64,000 bases of DNA from Toxonevra muliebris (taxonomy: Eukaryota > Arthropoda > Insecta > Diptera > Pallopteridae). The notes beneath the pieces are model-generated. The model was not told the origin of the DNA, searched no databases, and saw only the letters and a list, made by a program, of their open reading frames with translations. Positions 37,401 through 47,500 of the stretch are shown in pieces. The position numbers were made by a program, and so were the translations under genes. Location of the stretch: contig OY829329.1 of NCBI GenBank assembly GCA_963691655.1, positions 20,102,708 through 20,166,707 of the forward strand, written 5' to 3'. Every line of letters begins with the position of its first letter. The stretch's first letter is position 1.

Positions 37401-40400
37401 AAGCTTAAGATAATCAGAAAAAATGCTAAGAACATTGTCCAATTGAAACGACAGCTTAAGTCAAAATGGCGCAATTATACGCTGAAAAGCTAGTTAATAG
37501 TATGACCTCGCGTTACCACGAAATTACTCAAAATTATGGTAATTGGACACTATATTGATATGTCAGCGAATTGGACAAAAAAAAAATTTTAAATAATGTG
37601 GTATATTATTTTTGATTGGGCCATTTTTGGAAGTACTTAGACCGTACACGTTCATGTTGAAAAGACTGTATTTCAGCAGATCTCTCCTTTTTTACGGTAT
37701 TGATACAAACGTATCTGCCTCTATATTAAAAATGGTGTTTATTCCAGATTATACTTACTACCAGAAATTACATATTTTTCGAAGAATTATAATTTCATTG
37801 CAAGTTCCTTTATTATTTCGAAAATGAGTAGGACCAAAAATAAACAAAATTCAGTTTTACGGTTGCAAATTTTAAATACTATCAAACTAATTATTCTATT
37901 ATAAATTCAGTATTCTAGATTTACTATATTACTGTAATATGCTTTTATTTATTTAAACAACGTACATATACCTATATAAAATTTATGATTAATAAAAAAA
38001 TATTTGTAAATATTCCAATGTTTGGGTCTACTAGGCGATATGGAACAAAGTGCTCGGCATGTGATATGGGAATACCGCCAACACAAGTGGTCCGAAGGGC
38101 ACAAGATAATGTTTACCACCTGCAATGCTTTCTGTGTGCGATGTGTTCGCGAACATTAAATACTGGCGATGAATTTTACCTTATGGAAGATAGAAAATTA
38201 GTATGTAAACGTGATTATGAAGAGGCCAAAGCAAAAGGTTAGTATATTTTTTTTTTTTTTTGCATTTTAACATTTAAGCTTATATATCTATTATATGATA
38301 AATCAATTTAAATTACTTACTTCATTGCTTTAGGTTTATATTTAGACGGATCTTTGGATGGTGATCAACCAAATAAAAGACCGCGTACTACAATTACAGC
38401 GAAACAATTAGAAACGCTGAAAACCGCCTATAATAATAGTCCGAAACCAGCGCGTCATGTTCGTGAACAATTATCACAAGATACTGGATTGGATATGCGA
38501 GTTGTACAAGTCTGGTTTCAAAATAGGTATGTATCGAGTACTACAGGATTAAATATTAATTCCTGTATTTTATCCATTTTTCTTTGAAAATTATAATATC
38601 ACTAACAGTGATGGATCTAGAGGTGGATATGAGGGCTGCAGTCTTCCCTAAAAATGTGAATGGTTATAATTTTTTAAAATCTTTCAACAGCGTAACTGTT
38701 ATGATATTTGTATACTTGGGTTACTTTATATTTGCAATACAAGGGTGAATCTATGGAGGTTCTACTTTTGGAGAGCTTGAGAATTGTTGTTTGCCTGGTT
38801 TTTCTTCTGATATAATGATTTTGGACTTTTTGCCCGAAAATTCGGTTTTGATTTTTAGTCTGAAATTTTGTTTTGCTTTAATTTTTGATCTGAATTTTGG
38901 GACAACATTTTGATTTAGTCTGCTATTAGTCTGAATTTTCTTTTGGTCCAAATTTTGTTGTGATGTTGGCTGGTAGTTTTGTTATGAATTATCGTCCGAA
39001 CTTCGGTCTGATTTGTAGCTTGAATTTTTATTTGCTTTTGATCTGATTTTTGGTTTAAATTTGTGTGTACATTTTGGTTTGGATACAGCCTAATTTTTAG
39101 TGTGTTTTTTCTGATTTTTGTTCCGAATTTTCATTTACTTTCAGTATGATTTTAAGTTTGCTTTTGGTCTGATTTTTCTTAGTTAACTTTTGGTCTAAGT
39201 TTGGTTTGCTTTTTGGACTTAGTTTTATTGTGAATTTTGATCTGAATTTGAGTCTACATTTTGGTTTTCTTTAGATCTATTTTTGGTCTAATTTTTATTG
39301 TGTTTTTGTTTTAATTTTCGGTCCAAATTTTTAGTGTATTTTTTTTTTGGTCTTAGTTTTGGTGTGAATTTGGGCCTGAATTTCGAACTGATTTTTTATC
39401 TGATTTTTGTTCTGAATTTAGGGTTGCTTTTGATTTTTTCGCTCTAATTTTTTGTATCTTTTTAGTCTTCATTTTGATTCAAATTGTGTTTGCTTTTAGT
39501 TTGCGTCCGGTATTGTTCTGACTTTCAGTTTGCTTTTTGATCTTAATATTGGCCAGATTTTTAATCGTAATATTGGGTCTAAATTTTGGTTTAAGTTTCG
39601 GTCAGAGTTTTGATGTACTGTTGGTCTGATTTTTGACTGAGCTTTAGTCTGAATTTCGGTTTAGTTTTGGACAGATTTTCGATTTGAGTTTTGGCTCTAA
39701 AATAGGTTTGGTTTCTAGTCTAAATTTTGAACTAATTTTTGGTTTGCCTTAGGTCTGAGTTTTGGTCTGATTTTTTGTCTTAATTCTGATTTTTATTGTG
39801 GTACTAGTTTTGGACAAACTTTTAGTCTGTTTTTTGGTCTACATGTGGTCTGATTTTTAGTCTGCTTTTGATCTGATTCTTAGTCTGCTTAATGTCTGAA
39901 TTTTAGTCTGAGTTGTAGTCTAAATTTTGGTCTGAATTTTGATATGCTTTTAATCTCAGTTTGATGTGAATTTCGATTTGATTTTTTGATTGTTTTTGGT
40001 CTATTTTTGGTCTGAGTTTTGACTTAATTTTTTTACTGATTATTGGTCTGTTCCAACCTGTGGTCTACTATACTTTGTTTCACTATATATCGCAGATTTT
40101 TTTTTAAGTATCGCCTTACTATAGAATCATACCCATTCCGATAGGTTTAGAAAGTTTGTTAATTCATTCATGCATATTTTAGTTCGTTCTGAAATATGAA
40201 ATGTTTTTCTCCCTTTAATTTAGCAAAATCAACCTCCCTTGATCCGCCACTGTTTAATAATACCGAGGGAAAACTTATATAATTATTAATATTTATTATC
40301 CTTACAGAAGAGCCAAAGAGAAACGACTGAAAAAGGATGCAGGACGAACGCGTTGGAGTCAATATTTTAGGTCAATGAAGGGAAGCTGTTCACCGCGCAC

Positions 40401-41019
40401 AGAAAAATTCCTCGATAAAGATGAACTAAAAGTAGATTACGATAGCTTTAGTCATCATGGTAATTTATATACTAAAACTTTCTGTTCAATTAAATTTTCT
40501 AATGTAATAAATTCCTATCTATATTTAATCAAAATAATTCCAATATTTATATTTCCAGACTTAAGTAATGACAGCTATAGTACAGTCAATTTAGGTTTAG
40601 ATGAAGGTGCATCGCCGCATAGCATACGGGGAAGCTCTTATTTGCACGGTAGTTCCAGTCCACCACAATATCCTCCAAGTCGTTCACCAGTGGGGCAAAA
40701 TCATTCATTTGGTTCATATCCCGACAATATTGTTTACACGAATATAGGTTAAAGATTGAAATCATTAAAAAAATATTGAAATTATTAATATAGTTCAATT
40801 TCCTTTTCAATAGATCATAATGCTTCTTCGAATAATGTGCATGGTCCCAAATCACAACGTTTACAAGGCGGTAGCGCAGTATCAGATTTGAGCAATGATT
40901 CTAGTCCAGAACAGGGTTATCCAGATTTTCCACCAAGTCCCGATTCATGGCTTGGCGGTGACTCTGGCAACAATACATCAAATCCGACAAATTCGACAAC
41001 ACCAGGAGTACATTACTGA
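31493..41019 (+). CDS. Lim3: LIM-homeodomain transcription factor Lim3 (seven coding exons)
   Basis: Nuclear factor of the LHX3/LHX4 group that specifies motor and other neurons. Exons: 31493-31604, 35497-35671, 38035-38237, 38334-38526, 40308-40459, 40559-40747 and 40814-41019. All junctions have GT/AG and preserve phase, giving 409 residues. LIM1 (about 43-94) opens [13 protein letters not shown] and LIM2 (about 102-155) opens [15 protein letters not shown]. The homeodomain is about 178-237, with recognition helix [15 protein letters not shown]. The C-terminal part keeps the [11 protein letters not shown] motif. The first exon ([14 protein letters not shown]) ends QLPEFLL and joins to STIPKCGG. 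The start is the first ATG in an open frame. Flies use alternative Lim3 first exons, so another N-terminus may exist upstream. Introns of 3.9, 2.4 and 1.8 kb are loaded with mobile DNA; the others are 66-99 bp. Zinc-binding Cys/His look intact. Confidence 0.96.
31827..32440 (+). repeat. Long dispersed repeat, copy 2 (in Lim3 intron 1)
   Basis: It matches the copy at 17674-18620 in order and orientation, starting GCACAGTGATTCGTCCCATAG. Shared blocks include GCACCTTTCTTTATC, TATCACTTTTATTCCAACAT and CAAATATGACGAAAATT. Near its right end, GTCCCATCGTTGTGCG resembles an inverted, shortened form of its start, so it may be TIR-bounded. Confidence 0.75.
31912..31947. repeat. Perfect hairpin, 16-bp stem and GGCG loop
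   Basis: TCCAATTAGGGGTTTT is followed by GGCG and then its exact reverse complement AAAACCCCTAATTGGA. It lies inside the long dispersed repeat but is absent from the corresponding part of the other copy. Confidence 0.95.
32589..32769 (+). mobile_element. tRNA-derived SINE
   Basis: The head GCGCGGCTTAGTGGTTATGA contains a tRNA-like A box (TAGTGGTTATGAG from 32597, resembling the D-arm of tRNA-Val). A B box (GGTTCAATTTA, 32636-32646) follows at tRNA-like spacing. A unique body follows (CACGGCACCATCTCTTGGC) and then an A-rich tail from about 32730 to 32769. A pol III head, body and A-rich tail make a SINE. The head is too diverged for a working tRNA. No target duplication was found. Confidence 0.72.
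32995..33185 (+). repeat. MITE-like repeat copy 1 (TTTCAG-rich), Lim3 intron 1
   Basis: AATAGTGCAGAC is followed by AATTTCAGCAAAATTTAGCA, TTTCGTTGAAATGCGTCTGA, AATTCACTTGAAATG, GTAAC..AGCAACCCTCAAAC. The same order appears at 36340-36510. Internal inverted TTTCAG/CTGAAA and GAAATG/CATTTC words give it fold-back character. Confidence 0.75.
33190..35496 (+). other. Remainder of Lim3 intron 1
   Basis: Non-coding. The stretch 33300-33600 repeats the word AAGGAATTG(A/C)A and its variants many times, suggesting a very degenerate short-period array. The acceptor at 35496 is preceded by an 11-T tract. Confidence 0.45.
36340..36510 (+). repeat. MITE-like repeat copy 2 (TTTCAG-rich), Lim3 intron 2
   Basis: Same order of blocks as 32995-33185 (TAGTGCAGAC, ATTTAGCATTTCGTTGAAAT, GCGTCTGAAATG, CAGCAAAATTCACTTGAAAT, AGCAACCCTCAAAC). 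Both copies are in the same orientation 3.3 kb apart, in neighbouring introns of one gene. Confidence 0.75.
37105..37560 (+). pseudogene. Tc1-like transposase C-terminal remnant in Lim3 intron 2
   Basis: In + frames the text reads [20 protein letters not shown] (compare the Tc1 HVWGCFSxxGFGRI box), then [25 protein letters not shown] keeps the second catalytic Asp of the QxDNDPKHTS box. [10 protein letters not shown] keeps the Glu of SPDLNPIENxW. The end, [20 protein letters not shown] followed by TLY and a stop, is the usual Tc1/Minos-like terminus. Several frame shifts and stops are present. The N-terminal half and the TIRs were not recognised. Confidence 0.8.
38606..40252 (+). mobile_element. 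TIR-bounded hAT-like element filled with a minisatellite, Lim3 intron 4
   Basis: The left end CAGTGATGGATC and the reverse complement of the right end CAGTGGCGGATC are inverted repeats. The G-rich sub-terminal GGATCTAGAGGTGG is typical of hAT ends of the CAGTGGCGGATC type. Flanking 8-mers match only weakly (5 of 8). Nearly all the interior is the degenerate array listed next. The element occupies most of the 1.78-kb intron that splits the homeobox. Confidence 0.65.
38755..40050 (+). repeat. Degenerate 12-bp minisatellite (TTTTGGTCTGAA-like)
   Basis: About 1.3 kb of diverged units built from TTTGGTCTGA and TTTTAGTCTGAATTTTG variants, with strong strand asymmetry (T/G on +, A/C on -). Units drift between about 10 and 15 bp. 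It codes for nothing; apparent open frames on the minus strand are simple-sequence. Confidence 0.85.
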
Positions 41020-41780
41020 TACTCGAACATATTATTCAGATATTTTCAATTACAGTCGCGTAATTATTGGTTTGCTAGAAATAATCCGGGATCCGGTGCG
41101 TGTGGCTTGCAAATTAAGAACACAAACACATAACACAAGCGTCGTCAGCGTCGTCGTCGTTCTTCATCGTCATCATCAAAGTAAAATCAATATTACATAA
41201 ACGTATTTTAAGTGATTTATGATTTTATTTTTTTTTTTTTTTTTTTGTTGATAACTTTTAGCAAACTTGATCTAACCAATTTTTTCAAAAAAAAAAAAAA
41301 AAGATTCCATAGAAAATGATGTATATTTTTACAATACATAACTAATTCGAAAATATTTTTACTATTTATTGAAGGCGAAAAAGTAAAAAATAGAAAACCA
41401 AATCTTGCTCAAAAAGTACATAAATACTAAAAATAGAATAATACTTAATAATGAAAACAAGACCGTTGATTTTAATGGAAATTTCAATTTCAATTAAAAA
41501 GCAAAAACCTATAATTTTAATTAAAATTACAAATAATTAAACAAAAAAAAAAAAAGGAAAGGAAAAGAAAATTTTAAATTGTTTCTGTAAATAGCGTGTA
41601 CATTTGTGTATAAAAACTTTTTAATTATATAAGTATAGAAAAGTTATTTATTACATATGCTTTATACAATTTAGAAAATATCAATTACAAAAAAAAAGTG
41701 ATGTCATGTTTATATCTAACTACGTAATAATAACAATACTATTTGACACATAAGAATTGAATAAAAATTGTTAAAAATGA
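41020..41780 (+). other. Lim3: Probable Lim3 3' UTR
   Basis: AT-rich text after the Lim3 stop with GTCGTCGTCGTT and CATCGTCATCATC triplets. Several AATAAA-like signals occur, the most convincing at about 41759 (GAATAAAAATTG). The end is not certain. Confidence 0.4.
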
Positions 41781-42019
41781 TTTGCTTTTAAATTTCGGAG
41801 GGAGGATTTCAGCTGAAACTATCAGTTCGTTCAAAAAATTTGATTGTTCCACAAAATTGTATAAAGTTTTTTATATTAATCTAGCTAGATAAGAATTCAC
41901 AACTTACAACGAATTTTCATCTCAAATTTTAAATTTGAGGATGAAATGTGTATGTTTTTTATGCTTTGACTAGACTGCGGTTACGAGGTGTTTCTATGTA
42001 TACCTAGTCTTATTATTGT

Positions 42020-42590
42020 TAGGAAATGAACTGCAGCCTACAAGATCTATTGTACCTGCAGCATTTCCATAAATTCAATCTCATATAGAAATTTTAGTAT
42101 GGATCCTACAGTGCCCTGTTAGAATTCCGATATTGATTCTTAAAATATTCTTTGCCATGTTCATACATACGGTTAAGCATTTCAGGTTATATGTTGCTAT
42201 AAGTGATTTCGAGTGTTTTAGCCCTGGTAAATTTCCACAGTATATTTTTTTTCCTTTTTCCTAATGAATAGTTCTTTTTCCTATCCCACAGAATGGTTCT
42301 GAACCCACGAAAGGATTTGATACTCCTTTCTTTGCTAGTGTATTATCAACTTCATTCTCTTTAATCCCAATATAACCCGGAAGAGGGAGATTTTATTGTG
42401 TTGATAGCCGCTTGAATCTTGAAGTGTTAAGATCGCAATTTTTCGATTCTGGTAATCCATTTGTGTATATTTCCGCTTGAAAGATTCTAGAATATTTACC
42501 TATGTGCTTATAGTATTTAATCCTCGGCCCGAATACTTTTGTTCCGGTTACTTTAACTATTAGAAAATTGTCTGTGTACCATGTTATCAT
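42020..42590 (-). pseudogene. Non-LTR retrotransposon fragment: RNase H domain and C-terminus
   Basis: On the minus strand the frame ending at 42393 reads ITWYTDNFL, then VFGPRIKYYKHIGKYSRIFQ and AEIY. This matches the YTDGSK and FQAEIxAI elements of LINE RNase H. Next come QAAINTIKS (SDSQAAIxAI), then PGYIGIKENEVDNTLAKKG (VPGHxGIxGNExADELAKxG). NPFVGSEPFCGI and, further on, ILTGHCRIHTK (LTGHCxL) follow. The Gly-Ser after YTD is lost and at least three stops or shifts occur. RNase H plus an LTGH tail points to an I, LOA or R1-type lineage. It lies between the convergent Lim3 and Phlpp genes. A further open frame at 42599-42820 may belong to it. Confidence 0.8.
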
Positions 42591-42830
42591 ATCCTGGTTT
42601 ATTTTATATGTTTCATATATACATGCTTACCTTCCCATTTTTTCTTGTTACTAAGTTGTTCGGTTTTGAATTGTTTCACAAAAATAATGTTATCCTTCGT
42701 TATAGCAATTTCAGGATATCTTTTCTCTAGAATATCAAACTTCTTTCGATTCAGATATTCTCTTGCCCTGATATCTTCACCAGACCGTTTCAGAATGGCC
42801 CTTTTCATTTGTGATTGCATGTGAACGTGA

Positions 42831-44165
42831 AAATATGTTAGTTCTAATGGGGGGAGTTGGATAAAATCGCATAAAGCCTTTTTATGTACACACAGGCTAA
42901 TCTCTACAGCTCTAAGTTGCTACTTTCTGTCCGCCTAAACTACTGAAATATAACTAATCATAGGCCGGAAGACCACTTTTGCCCTTCTCCATATCACTAG
43001 TATATATCGCCGTGCAATACTACCTCTAGTAAAACTCCCAAAAGGAGCCTTGTAGAATATCAAATCCACACAATTGCTACGCGTGATGAGAAACCCGTTA
43101 ACGGGTAGTCGCTGTCAAAATTAAGACGCACTCAATCCTATGAAGTGGCACAATGTTGGGGTTGGTTTCTCATCGACTGAGATCTATTTCTATTTCATCA
43201 GTCGGCGATGACAAAGCAGGGTTGCATATCTGATCAGCTGATTGCCAATTTATTAAAAAATAAATAAATTTTGTGAAAAACATAATAATTATTTTAAAAA
43301 TAAAATGAATTTTAATAAGTGCTTAAAAAAAAATAAAAAAAAGAGAGCGAAAGTATAGATGTTTGTACGATTTATACATAGACGACTACAGAAATGTACA
43401 AATGAAAGATACAATTTGGAAACAAATTGGGAATACTTCAAATTCAGGCTGTAAGTACAATATATGTGTTCATTATACTTATTATATTAATTTAGGTGCA
43501 TGTACTTACAAATAAAAAGATTTCACTTCAAAAATTATTTTCTTGTGAAAAAAAAATGGTAACTCATTACCCGTTGTAATTGTATTGTACAAAGGCAATA
43601 TCTGTTGTGGTTAAAGTGATTGCAAGATGAGGTGAATATTTTTCTGCCTGGAAATATACTGGGGGAGCATACCCAGTATTTTGTGGTAATTGGAACTAAG
43701 CTTAACTTAATTAACTTCCAACCCAACCACCGTAAATAAATAGCAGAGCATAAATGCAGTTAAATCCGACAACTTTTTCATACACATATGTAGTTTTATT
43801 TTAATTGATATAATACTTTCTTAATATGTAAGGAAAACATTAAAATCATAAGGTTTAATTAATTTACGTTAAATATAAATAAATTTGGAGTACACTTCGG
43901 TTTTTTTTTTTTTTGGAGTACCCCACTACAACTACGAGCATTGTTATTGAAATATATCTAACCTAAATTGATTTATGTAATTAAAAACCAAATTATACGA
44001 AAAACCAAAAATAAAAAATTATTCTTTTATCTCTTATATAATCTGTTATCAAAGCTCCTTATACATAATTAATCTCCAAAATTGGTTTTAACACATTTCT
44101 ATTGATTGATTTGAAAATACTTAAAAGTACAAAGAAAAGCACGCCTATTTTGTATTTACCTCTGA
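42831..44165. other. Intergenic stretch with probable Phlpp 3' UTR
   Basis: No gene recognised. A 14-bp palindrome ACCCGTTAACGGGT lies near 43091. The Phlpp 3' UTR (minus strand) presumably occupies part of 43.8-44.16 kb, where TTTATT words give minus-strand AATAAA signals. Confidence 0.4.
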
Positions 44166-44466
44166 CTACAACTCTGTTGTTGCAACACCCCAATATTTCC
44201 GCATGCGACTCTCATGTTCGTTATACTCATCGTCATCCTCTAAAGCGGAACGCTCTTGGGTTACGGCGAAATCATATTCCAAATTATATGGCATTAGCCG
44301 TTGCAAAGAACCAAAATATGCGGCATTAGGACCACCACCTAACTTGGAATACGGGCCAATATTCATTGAGTCGCGACTCTTCGCCTCGAAAAGATTATAG
44401 CCAACGCTTGCTGAGGATGTTTGAAATGAACGACTACTACCAAAATGTTTCGATAAAAATGATCCT

Positions 44467-44501
<35 letters not shown>

Positions 44502-47500
44502 TTGCTTATGTTGTTGTGCCAACGTTGACAATACTGGTTTTTTAACTTCACTGTACAGCAATTGCGGCGAACTAGCCGATATGAATTTGCTCTGAAAACT
44601 TTTCATTAAATTCGATTTATAATCCAGCCGGTCTGGTGTAGTCGCATTTAACTTTAATTCATTCGCACGATTTTTGGTAAACGATTTGGATATAGTATTT
44701 AATTCTTTGTCAAAAAGAAGCTGAGTATTCTGCTCGAGCATATATTCCCAACATTTGAATTGTTCTTCTGAGAGGACCGAATCAGTTTCGTCTAACATTT
44801 CCATTTCATCTTCTTCCTCAAGGACATGCGCGTGTGCTAATATAAATTCTTCACCATCAAAGTCTTTGTTTAAAGCATTCAGAGCCTGATCACTTTGACC
44901 GCTTGGTGAAGAACGATCGCTTTTTGTAGCTGCGGAAAACTGTTGACGTAAGGGTAATCTTTCCATAAGGCGATGACGACACGCATTGCTATGATCGCAA
45001 CATGTGCGTTTGCATGCATTTGCCGTCGTCATTGTTGGAGGAAGTGGTGGTGGTGACGACAATACACCGACACTTGGTTTTTTACGTACTGTTTGTTTCA
45101 ATTCCTTAATTAGATGATCCACATCTGTGCCTATATTCCTGAAGCGTACAACGATGGTGCTTAAATTCTCATCGGCACCGAAACTTTGCGCTATATCTTG
45201 AATACGTTTTGCCGCCAGCACAACATTTTCTTCCTTGCGTATCTCTCGCGCCACACGATCAATATCCATAGCCGCCCAAGTATTGCCATTACAAATAACC
45301 AAGTATTCATCTTCATTGCTAAGCGTTACTTCAGTGATTTCCGGATCGGGAAATATTAAAGTTTGCGTTTTGTTATTACTCTCATTAGACAACTCAGGTT
45401 TGGAATTATCACTACTTGAGGTATTATTTTTATTATTGATCAAGCAAACATTCATTGTACGACGCACCAGATACGCTCCAATATTACCCATGCTCGCCAC
45501 ACGTAAAACGTATTTTTTAGTTTTCTGTGGCCTCACAAAATCTTTAAAGCGTTGATTTTCTTTTGCTATATGACAAATTGTAGCACCAATCCCATGATAT
45601 TCTCCAACATTCAACAATTTCTGATGTGCCGTTAGCAATGTATACTTCATATACTCGTTAATTGTCTCTTTCACTGTACGTTCCTTTTGTAATATTTTCG
45701 GGACTAGCTTGGCTAGCGTTACTGCAGCCGCACTTGAACCTTCACTCTCAAACATACCAAATAGACATTCATCCGTATGGAAGGCACACAAACGCAACTG
45801 GCTCACAAAAAGTTTTCGACATTTGCCAGGTGTTTCTGAAAATCCCAATTTCCAGGGCGGTTTCAAAATGTTACTATCCTTGAAATCATTTAACTTTGTT
45901 GTAGGCAGGCAAGATCTATTTTTACCCGATACATCTACTAAACTCCAATTTCGCTGCTTTTGGCATACTTTCACTTGATTTTCATCAACTTGCAATTGAA
46001 GATTGCATGACAAATCCAAATATTTCAAATTCTTTGGCATAATACTCAATAGATTAACATGATCGAGATGATTGTGCGCCAAATCGAGCACTTTTAGATT
46101 ATATAACCTCGAAAGAATCGGCGTTGAAAGCAATAAGTTGGAATGCACTCGCAATACTTCCAACTTTGTTAATATTGATATATTTTCAGGTAAATGCTGC
46201 AGCATATTCCCCGACAGCACCAGCACTTCCAATTCTTCCCAATTCCGTATGCATTCCTCAGGCAAATGGCTGATCTTATTGTATGCCGCATGCAGGACAC
46301 GTAATTTTTTCGCATGCACGAGCATATTGAAGATATTTTCATTGAGATTATTATTCGATAGCATTAATTCTTCCAGATGACATTCTTCGTTTAGCTCATA
46401 ATGAGATAATGCGACCAACTTGTTACATGATACATTGAATAATGTTAAATTTGTATATGTAACAGCAAAGAAATTAATCGGTAGACTTTGCAATTCATTG
46501 CTTTGTATACGTAGCGTCTCCACAGTTGAAAACATATCCGGAAGTTGGTCCAAAGTGTGTATATTATTATAGCCGATATTAATATTTCGCAGTGTCGTTA
46601 TTTTGTAAGTCGCCAAAAATTGTGAAATTGTATGTAATTGATTGTGATTGGCATTTAATGTATCCAAACTGCTACAGCATGCTATCCATATGGGGAGCTC
46701 AGTGAAGTAGTTATGTGAAATATCCAGATATGTAAGATTGGCTGGTACCGGTGTTATGTTTATTGCATGTAAGCCTATAATGATGGAAGATTTTATTAGA
46801 AAAAGAAAAACTGCATATATCTTAAAACTATTTAAATACAAAATATGAAAAACTTATCGTTATCCCGAACTTCAACAAAATCTCTCCTCCGCTCACATCA
46901 TCAAGAAGAAGATCTCTTTCCATCCTTTTCACTTCTAAAAAGTCATTAAAAGGTATGTGCAGTTTAAAACAGCACAATTTTAAGAATATTTTAAAATTTA
47001 CAAACTTTTAGAGGAGTAGTTTATGATAAGTACAACGGTAGGGGATGGTGGGAAGTTGTGAACCGTGAGGAGTAGTGCTGTGTGCGTTGTACTGTAAATG
47101 GTAAAAATATGGCAACTACGTCTCCAACGCCTCTATTGAGATGAGCTCAGTTTTTCATTGGCATTTGCTGCTTCAAGACGCGTTCTTAGTGATTCTTAAA
47201 TTAGCGATTCAAAAATATCGAAAAGTTTTTTTACTCATTTGTGTTTGTAGTATTTGGAGTTCATTTTTGCTGCTGATTTCAAAGGTAAGTTAGTGCAAAA
47301 CATTCCTTGAGCAATTGGCTTTCCACGCAGAAAAGAAATTTTGAATAGACATTCAGTATGTCGATGGCGATGCGGTCATTTTGTAAATGTGTGATACAGG
47401 GCCGTATTTAGGGGATGGGTTTTGGGGATTCTAACCTCTCCCCCGAAATGTGGAAACTTTCTTCTAATTATTGATGTTAATTGACAAAAAAGACGGAATA

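Noticed and set aside
38751..38951. Minus-strand frame with Lys/Gln-rich text
   Set aside because: It is a translation of the minisatellite array in Lim3 intron 4.
42599..42820. 73-codon minus-strand frame upstream of the LINE RNase H fragment
   Set aside because: Codon-like and possibly part of the same LINE, but no motif could be matched with confidence.
44203..46380. + strand open frames opposite Phlpp exon 3
   Set aside because: Antisense shadows of the phosphatase exon.
47395..47455. CAGGGCCGTATTTAGGGG, a G-rich hAT-like end
   Set aside because: Lone terminus without a partner; kept only as a note within the Phlpp intron.
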